Assembly (NCBI GenBank): GCA_006937955.1
Contig: SSNP01000005.1
Location: forward strand, 2,576,005-2,640,004
Direction: 5' to 3'
DNA from: Pachypanchax playfairii
Lineage: Eukaryota > Chordata > Actinopteri > Cyprinodontiformes > Aplocheilidae
Length of the DNA: 64,000 nt
Of the stretch, positions 62,101 to 64,000 are shown one piece after another; positions within the stretch are counted from its first letter, which is position 1; every line of letters starts with the position of its first letter. Below the pieces are notes generated by a model. The model did not search any database. It saw only the letters and a list, made by a program, of their open reading frames with translations, and was not told the origin of the DNA. A program made the translations under genes and the position numbers.

Positions 62101-63828
62101 CTTTTCTGAAGATAAACTTGTTCTTATCCACAACATAAATGCCATCAGCATTGCTAAACTGTTCGGAGGACAGCTGGCTGCTGTTAGGGCACAGGAAGTA
62201 TTCTTCAAAGATGGAGGCCGTGTCCAACACAATGCCTAGAAAAAACAAAAATAAAACCCAGATAAAGAAATGGCACTTAAACAGTTTATATTTTGAGCGA
62301 CATTCAGTTCAAAGTTTCCAATTTTTGCATCTAAAAGACTTTGTCACTCAGGGATGTTAACTTTATACCCAATCACATAATTTACCTGCAGACAACTTGG
62401 TTATTGGGGTAAATACTGCCCTCACCTGGCTTCCAGACTTCTGCCAGCAGTCTGTATGGTATACCGTCAGGCTGATCTGAGGGGTTACGATCACTGATGT
62501 CAATGAGCAGGCCCTGGTTCCAGGTGCCCAGCTGCTCAGCCACACAGTCCACAATCACCTGCTGCTGAGTCCCCGGCAGCACGCACCCAGTGCAGGGAGA
62601 GACTGAGAACACCCCCATACTGAGGCGACTCTGGAGGCAACATAAGAGACAGAAAATGATTAAGAGATAAATCCAACATCAATCAGAAGACTCAGAAGAT
62701 GACAGACAGGTTTTTTCATTCTCTTATTTCTGTCATGCTGAAAAAAATGTCATAACATGATCAAAATATTTCATGTCCACCTACTACAGGGGTGTCAAAC
62801 TCCAGGCCTCGAGGGCCACTATCCTGCATGTTTTAGATGTTTCCCTGTTTCAACACACCTGATTCAAATCCTCTGTATTTCAACAAGTCCTTCAGAAGCC
62901 TGTTAACGACTTGTTCATTTGAATCAGGTGTGTTGAAACAGGGAAACATCTAAAACATGCAGGATAGTGGCCCTCGAGGCCTGGAGTTTGACACCCCTGA
63001 CCTACTATGTAACATTTCTAAGTTACCAATGAACAAATAAATAGTCCTTTACTTTGAATACAAACATGGCTGTTCAAATACAACAGAAATTCTGTAAATG
63101 TGTATGTTGCCATTGGTTGCTGGTCATCCAGGTGTCCTACCGGATTAATTTTAGAGTCTTTCTGAAGAAACTCTTGTTTGGTTTGCCTGAGGATGGTACC
63201 AGTAGACTTCGCAGAAGAATTTTCTCCAGGAATCAATTTACCTGGACCCCTGAGATGAAAATTGAATGATAAAAAAAAAAGCTGGATTCAATTCTGTTTT
63301 GTTTCTTTTTTTTTTAATCAGAAGGTTAGCTATGTAAATACATTTTATGTCATTATTTTATGTAATTTTATGTCATCATTGTTACTTGCTTTTAAAACAC
63401 TTAAAATTTCAACCTAAACCATCATTAGTGTAACTACCAGTAAAATCCAGCATGTTTTAAAAAATAAATGTTAATACATTCCATTTAAAAATATCTGAAG
63501 AATGGAGTGTTAACCCGAAGACAACAAACCCTACATGCCCTTTAAAATGCTCACATATGTGCGACTAAAAGTAATGCATTTATGTTTTTCTTTTTGAAAT
63601 GTAGTTTAAAAAATTGACCAAGTATGGAGGTGTCAATATAAAGGTATGATTAAGTCATCTTTGCCTTCTTACCAAGGTCGCGATGGTCGTAGAGGATCAG
63701 AACTCATGCGACGGACGTTGAATTGAAACTGAAAGACCCCGTTGTTTTCAATCGTGATGCTCTGGGTTTTCTCTGTGCCGTAAACCAGTGGACCAAAGTT
63801 GATGTCACGTGCAGGAGTGATCGTGTAT
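50004..63828 (-). CDS. hydin: hydin, C-terminal part: 32 exons encoding 1,934 residues
   Basis: Axonemal central-pair protein HYDIN of the C2b projection of motile cilia. It is built from many ASH/MSP (PapD-like) beta-sandwich domains; loss causes ciliary dyskinesia and hydrocephalus in mammals. Exons from 63673-63828 down to 50004-50198 join in continuous phase with no stop. Diagnostic matches to the remembered mammalian protein include INFGPLVYGTEKT, KFIFRKVLVGQ, QVPDWDDR, CHFDLEDSDYIS, VNPTSKPYSFKW, FQPDILCPGAAMKVPVTFYP, KGYISPGMEVPFEVTFAP, QQNKAFNITYQPLTM and PQHTVPGQ-type blocks. The protein ends in WVFYLKGY. Human HYDIN is about 5,121 residues, so the N-terminal 60 percent lies beyond the right edge. 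CFAP47, CFAP65 and DLEC1 share the domain type, but the exon-by-exon similarity here is to HYDIN. Introns are mostly 60-200 bp. Single copy in this window and intact; transcribed toward spon1. Confidence 0.95.
50199..50665 (-). other. hydin: hydin intron, 467 bp
   Basis: AT-rich non-coding sequence. Nothing else seen. Confidence 0.85.
50666..50947 (-). CDS. hydin: hydin exon
   Basis: 94 codons. Contains SVEVSFEPHQLGDMKG, GGEYIFPLHGV and ITIPFKNVFLQTTTFSYQ, a complete late ASH-domain strand set. Acceptor CAAAG, donor GTAAAT. Phase 0-0. Confidence 0.95.
51093..51317 (-). CDS. hydin: hydin exon
   Basis: 75 codons with SFEYLPLQPGDSTTQL, FHYNLLLKALPPP and TVTFTNYSRSKTEYICM. Acceptor TTCAG, donor GTAAAA followed by a long pyrimidine/purine run. 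Phase 0-0. Confidence 0.94.
51415..51645 (-). CDS. hydin: hydin exon
   Basis: 77 codons with FCNEVTGEYLFYLINFKVTA, VRVENPLTTATCFT and ISAPSQHTVPGQSE. Acceptor TGTAG, donor GTAGAA. Phase 0-0. Confidence 0.94.
51729..51879 (-). CDS. hydin: hydin exon
   Basis: Contains VVKPDKPDATVFLKGHKYIE and SFFAYNEGQYNTK. Acceptor TTCAG, donor GTTAAT. Enters with one base completing an Arg codon and ends on a codon boundary. Confidence 0.94.
51880..52213 (-). other. hydin: hydin intron, 334 bp
   Basis: AT-rich non-coding sequence. No feature seen. Confidence 0.85.
52214..52377 (-). CDS. hydin: hydin exon
   Basis: Encodes GSVFFSFPDGRSMLYSLKG, then PPKAESIIVHELPAKS and NNWLSKQQ. Acceptor TTCAG, donor GTAAAA. 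54 codons plus two bases. Confidence 0.94.
52515..52724 (-). CDS. hydin: hydin exon
   Basis: 70 codons with VVNFVCPVRSSQTQTLSVL, HCSIRPVIEGKEW and QQNKAFNITYQPLTMTADG. Acceptor AACAG, donor GTAAAG. The upstream intron (52725-52850) is an exact multiple of three without an in-frame stop. Confidence 0.95.
52851..53073 (-). CDS. hydin: hydin exon
   Basis: Contains FHWETEHFPTELSIAP, KGYISPGMEVPFEVTFAP and a serine run before ITLTVTGSCIPASTNRE. Acceptor ACCAG, donor GTAGCT (weak). Enters with one base and ends in phase 0. Confidence 0.95.
53194..53303 (-). CDS. hydin: hydin exon
   Basis: Encodes DVEVQLDQDHLAFGAVVQRC, then KIIMMNIGDIGA. Acceptor ATCAG, donor GTAATG. 36 codons plus two bases. Confidence 0.94.
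53471..53641 (-). CDS. hydin: hydin exon
   Basis: 57 codons with DLSVSPAGELKLKSNGGSCK, VNIQFSPQQQLPPFSTEL and PLMTIEGCCK. Acceptor ACCAG, donor GTAAGC. Phase 0-0. Confidence 0.94.
53712..53864 (-). CDS. hydin: hydin exon
   Basis: 51 codons beginning LEVKDPRQKKVKLGPLMLGQ, then VILVNRSSLDLFFTLML. Acceptor TTTAG, donor GTAATG. A typical ASH-domain start. Confidence 0.94.
54061..54259 (-). CDS. hydin: hydin exon
   Basis: Contains FLEMDFQPDILCPG, MKVPVTFYPREPRQYHEKL and VDLQGQGVEMK. The acceptor CTCCAG at 54260 was preferred over the TTCAG eight bases further in because it alone keeps phase and matches the family. Donor GTAAGA. Confidence 0.93.
54411..54580 (-). CDS. hydin: hydin exon
   Basis: Encodes VKHGPTFTFAIKGEAEATS, FTKFNFGKCFLHSPGM and LVIRNAGKQDV. 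Acceptor AACAG, donor GTGTTC. 56 codons plus two bases. Confidence 0.94.
54581..55124 (-). other. hydin: hydin intron, 544 bp
   Basis: AT-rich with an A-run at 54723-54733. No exon or repeat recognised. Confidence 0.85.
55125..55346 (-). CDS. hydin: hydin exon
   Basis: 74 codons beginning VGISEHSSFKLMVSNISKFL, then EFTGPREQLQHLE and FFNPRSICDLQDVILNLK. Acceptor TACAG, donor GTAAGG. Phase 0-0. Confidence 0.95.
55447..55654 (-). CDS. hydin: hydin exon with weak donor
   Basis: Encodes LPLSVCFTPSLEGHVDFRL, SLIVKADCFTV and HQDTLDFGK. Acceptor TGCAG. The end is set at DFGK with donor GTCTGC because this alone keeps phase with the next exon and matches the family. A better-looking GTAAAA 38 bases downstream would shift the frame. 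Exon end moderately certain. Confidence 0.85.
55815..55962 (-). CDS. hydin: hydin exon
   Basis: Encodes DCRCEQTVDLVNVEEEPVHF, SRLVLEPMNGTVASKS. Acceptor AGCAG, donor GTTAAT. Two bases in, two bases out. Confidence 0.93.
55963..56596 (-). other. hydin: hydin intron, 634 bp
   Basis: AT-rich, with a short AC tract near 55984-55995. No exon recognised. Confidence 0.8.
56597..56762 (-). CDS. hydin: hydin exon
   Basis: Encodes MSFQYVAEHQGTVESFWSF, then SLSVPFLFVGTARELVVYL and HLDFGELIV. Acceptor TACAG, donor GTATGC. 55 codons plus one base. Confidence 0.93.
56915..57041 (-). CDS. hydin: hydin exon
   Basis: Encodes CFNVVNPTSKPYSFKWRC, HFICLTSSDIILPGKKIE. Acceptor TGCAG, donor GTAAGA. One base in, codon boundary out. 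Confidence 0.94.
57122..57322 (-). CDS. hydin: hydin exon
   Basis: Holds the most diagnostic HYDIN block: CHFDLEDSDYISNNRRCPEF, then LDPNTRVLEFHAVGLLEPS. Acceptor TCCAG, donor GTAATA. One base in, two out. Confidence 0.96.
57323..58105 (-). other. hydin: hydin intron, 783 bp, with TTAA-flanked insertion
   Basis: Most of the intron is the element at 57438-58014. The remaining sequence is about 200 bp, close to the size of the neighbouring introns. Confidence 0.75.
57438..58014. mobile_element. TTAA-flanked non-autonomous element (piggyBac-like target site)
   Basis: TTAA at 57434-57437 and 58015-58018 flank a 577-bp segment. Its ends, AGAGGC and GCCTCT, are inverted, with weaker pairing over the next eight bases. 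A TTAA duplication is the piggyBac signature, but the ends do not match the classical CCC start, so the class is tentative. No transposase frame. Confidence 0.55.
58106..58334 (-). CDS. hydin: hydin exon
   Basis: A Ser/Arg-rich linker (PTSRPGSRSSGSLLQYRSSS), then FSIEPSIGIIKPGASQNF and RFSPVEVAQFQGRLLC. Acceptor AACAG, donor GTATTG. Two bases in, two out. Confidence 0.94.
58560..58651 (-). CDS. hydin: hydin exon, short, unusual acceptor
   Basis: Encodes LQIVNVGKVKVEFSWQVFMD, then NSNMNHDQG. The acceptor ends GTGAAG with a purine at -3. The next AG, seven bases on (TTGCAG), would give an immediate stop, so the upstream AG is chosen. Donor GTACTT. Family alignment supports this. Confidence 0.85.
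58925..59085 (-). CDS. hydin: hydin exon
   Basis: Encodes VIEMYPEPVCSVLKGSQWEL, ISAVCNYAKFRCSTNSIHF and KDTMIFQTRIH. Acceptor TGCAG, donor GTAAGT. 53 codons plus two bases. Confidence 0.95.
59171..59398 (-). CDS. hydin: hydin exon
   Basis: 76 codons beginning VGHLHAGCSKEVTVTFRSSQ, then VEFQQPIEQVPDWDDRQRT. Acceptor TCGAG (G at -3 is unusual), donor GTACAC. Phase 0-0. Confidence 0.93.
59542..59684 (-). CDS. hydin: hydin exon
   Basis: Encodes NYEVLHFGDCHVDCTYQ, SFTMTNHSSSKVVRFEWP and HINFSPQ. Acceptor CAAAG, donor GTAATG. Two bases in, codon boundary out. Confidence 0.94.
59845..60084 (-). CDS. hydin: hydin exon
   Basis: Encodes GQLVHTAIFKLNESKQIRF, ANITVQVKDNQYSNTVIQVT and an acidic DQEDERE end. 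Acceptor TGCAG, donor GTATGA. Two bases in, one out. Confidence 0.94.
60085..61219 (-). other. hydin: hydin intron, 1.1 kb, with unclassified inserted-looking sequence
   Basis: About ten times longer than most neighbouring introns. The stretch at about 60720-61060 has a GC profile and motifs (ACCAATAAAGAGCAAGC, TTGATTAAAGATCTCTCAAC) unlike its flanks, and could be an old transposon or LTR remnant. I found no terminal repeats or target duplication. Confidence 0.5.
61220..61328 (-). CDS. hydin: hydin exon
   Basis: Encodes VQIDMLDEHGVFTLKAAPG, then ISVLTTQPEDTKDS. Acceptor TATAG, donor GTAGTG. 36 codons plus one base. Confidence 0.93.
61464..61659 (-). CDS. hydin: hydin exon
   Basis: Encodes TTPTFRKKVLEFKLVGEG, PALRSKVENPVMQFGQVLVG and SSLVLQNDGNITAQ. 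Acceptor TCCAG, donor GTTAGA. One base in, codon boundary out. Confidence 0.95.
61778..61926 (-). CDS. hydin: hydin exon
   Basis: Encodes TPHNTDVFDLPSTRLNIL, then FAIVTFTPQAMQYYSAVF and EATIEGTS. Acceptor TTCAG, donor GTGAAT. 49 codons plus two bases. Confidence 0.94.
62003..62235 (-). CDS. hydin: hydin exon
   Basis: Encodes IVLDTASIFEEYFLCPNSSQ, DGIYVVDKNKFIFRKVLVGQ and CVLNLAIKYSRIK. Acceptor TCTAG, donor GTGAGG. Two bases in, codon boundary out. Confidence 0.95.
62426..62630 (-). CDS. hydin: hydin exon
   Basis: Encodes SRLSMGVFSVSPCTGCVLPG, VIVDCVAEQLGTW and ISDRNPSDQPDGIPYRLLAE. Acceptor TCCAG, donor GTGAGG. 68 codons plus one base. Confidence 0.95.
62631..63140 (-). other. hydin: hydin intron, 510 bp, with MITE insertion
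   Basis: Nearly half of this intron is the hAT-type foldback element at 62787-62999. Without it the intron would be about 290 bp. Confidence 0.85.
62787..62999. mobile_element. hAT-type foldback MITE, 213 bp, with 8-bp target duplication
   Basis: Ends CAGGGGTGTCAAACTC and GAGTTTGACACCCCTG. The arms of about 83 bp are perfect reverse complements as read by eye. The flanks show ACCTACTA at 62779-62786 and again at 63000-63007, an exact 8-bp duplication as made by hAT transposases. No coding capacity. The undamaged arms suggest a recent insertion. Confidence 0.93.
63141..63249 (-). CDS. hydin: hydin exon, inter-domain linker
   Basis: Encodes GPGKLIPGENSSAKSTGTIL, then RQTKQEFLQKDSKINP. Acceptor CTCAG, donor GTAGGA. 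One base in, codon boundary out. Polar and lysine-rich, less conserved than the flanking exons. Confidence 0.88.
63250..63672 (-). other. hydin: hydin intron, 423 bp
   Basis: AT-rich with poly-A and poly-T runs at its 5' end. Nothing else seen. Confidence 0.8.
63673..63828 (-). CDS. hydin: hydin exon, first in window
   Basis: Encodes YTITPARDINFGPLVYGTEK, TQSITIENNGVFQFQFNVRR and DPLRPSRP. Donor GTAAGA. The acceptor is placed at ACTCGTAG (63829-63830) after a pyrimidine-rich run. The frame stays open further upstream, so an earlier acceptor (TTTTTCAG near 63907) is possible. Confidence 0.85.
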
Positions 63829-64000
63829 CTACGAGTGATCATGAAGAATTGGAGCAAAGCTAGACTGAATCTAAAAGTTGTCTTATAATGTGTGAACAAA
63901 TCATTCTGAAAAAAGTTCATGAAAGGGTGATTCGGATTATTTATATAGAGTAAAACAAGGACTGATGGGAAAGTTGTGCACATGTTTCTGAAAAACAAAT
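63829..64000 (-). other. hydin: hydin intron (partial) to window edge
   Basis: Probable intron sequence beyond the first resolved hydin exon; the gene continues beyond the window. The acceptor position upstream of this exon is uncertain. Confidence 0.6.

Noticed and set aside
1..64000. CRISPR arrays, operons, bacterial promoters or terminators
   Set aside because: This is vertebrate nuclear DNA and no regularly spaced direct repeats were seen.

Overview
This is a teleost fish nuclear genome window, AT-rich and repeat-bearing. It carries long simple repeats ((CA)n, (TA)n, homopolymer C and G), fish-type tRNA-headed SINEs and small DNA transposons. Coding sequence is split into many short exons with GT-AG introns. 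There is no bacterial gene structure, and almost every open frame outside the two genes below is noise. Family comparisons rest on remembered human/vertebrate proteins, since no search could be run.

Region 1 (1-47,660, + strand) is the 3' two thirds of spon1, encoding F-spondin, a secreted extracellular matrix and axon-guidance protein. Fourteen coding exons were resolved with consistent splice phases. They encode 664 residues: the end of the reeler domain, the whole spondin-N domain and six thrombospondin type 1 repeats (TSRs), ending at a stop at 46,237-46,239. The signal peptide and start of the reeler domain lie upstream of the window. Introns are large (one is 19 kb) and hold SINEs, MITEs and microsatellites. 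Four of the six TSRs (TSR1-TSR4) sit in single phase 1-1 exons; TSR5 and TSR6 follow in the last two exons.

Region 2 (47,661-49,750) is a gene-free convergent intergenic spacer holding one SINE.

Region 3 (49,751-64,000, - strand) is the 3' end of hydin, encoding the giant ASH/MSP-domain protein of the motile-cilium central pair (C2b projection). Thirty-two exons give a continuous, phase-consistent 1,934-residue C-terminal part, ending at a stop at 50,004-50,006. Its introns are mostly about 60-200 bp, in contrast to spon1. The longer ones carry a hAT-type foldback MITE with a perfect 8-bp target duplication and a TTAA-flanked element.

The two genes are neighbours tail to tail and have no known joint function. 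The most interesting oddity is an intact reading frame inside the spon1 intron after TSR1 (40,321-40,574). It has a candidate acceptor of matching phase, a hydrophobic segment, a basic stop-transfer and an ITIM-like tail, so it could be a membrane-anchoring alternative last exon or a stray receptor fragment. Others are the loss of the usual basic TSR5-TSR6 linker, weak splice sites in hydin and an in-frame open hydin intron.
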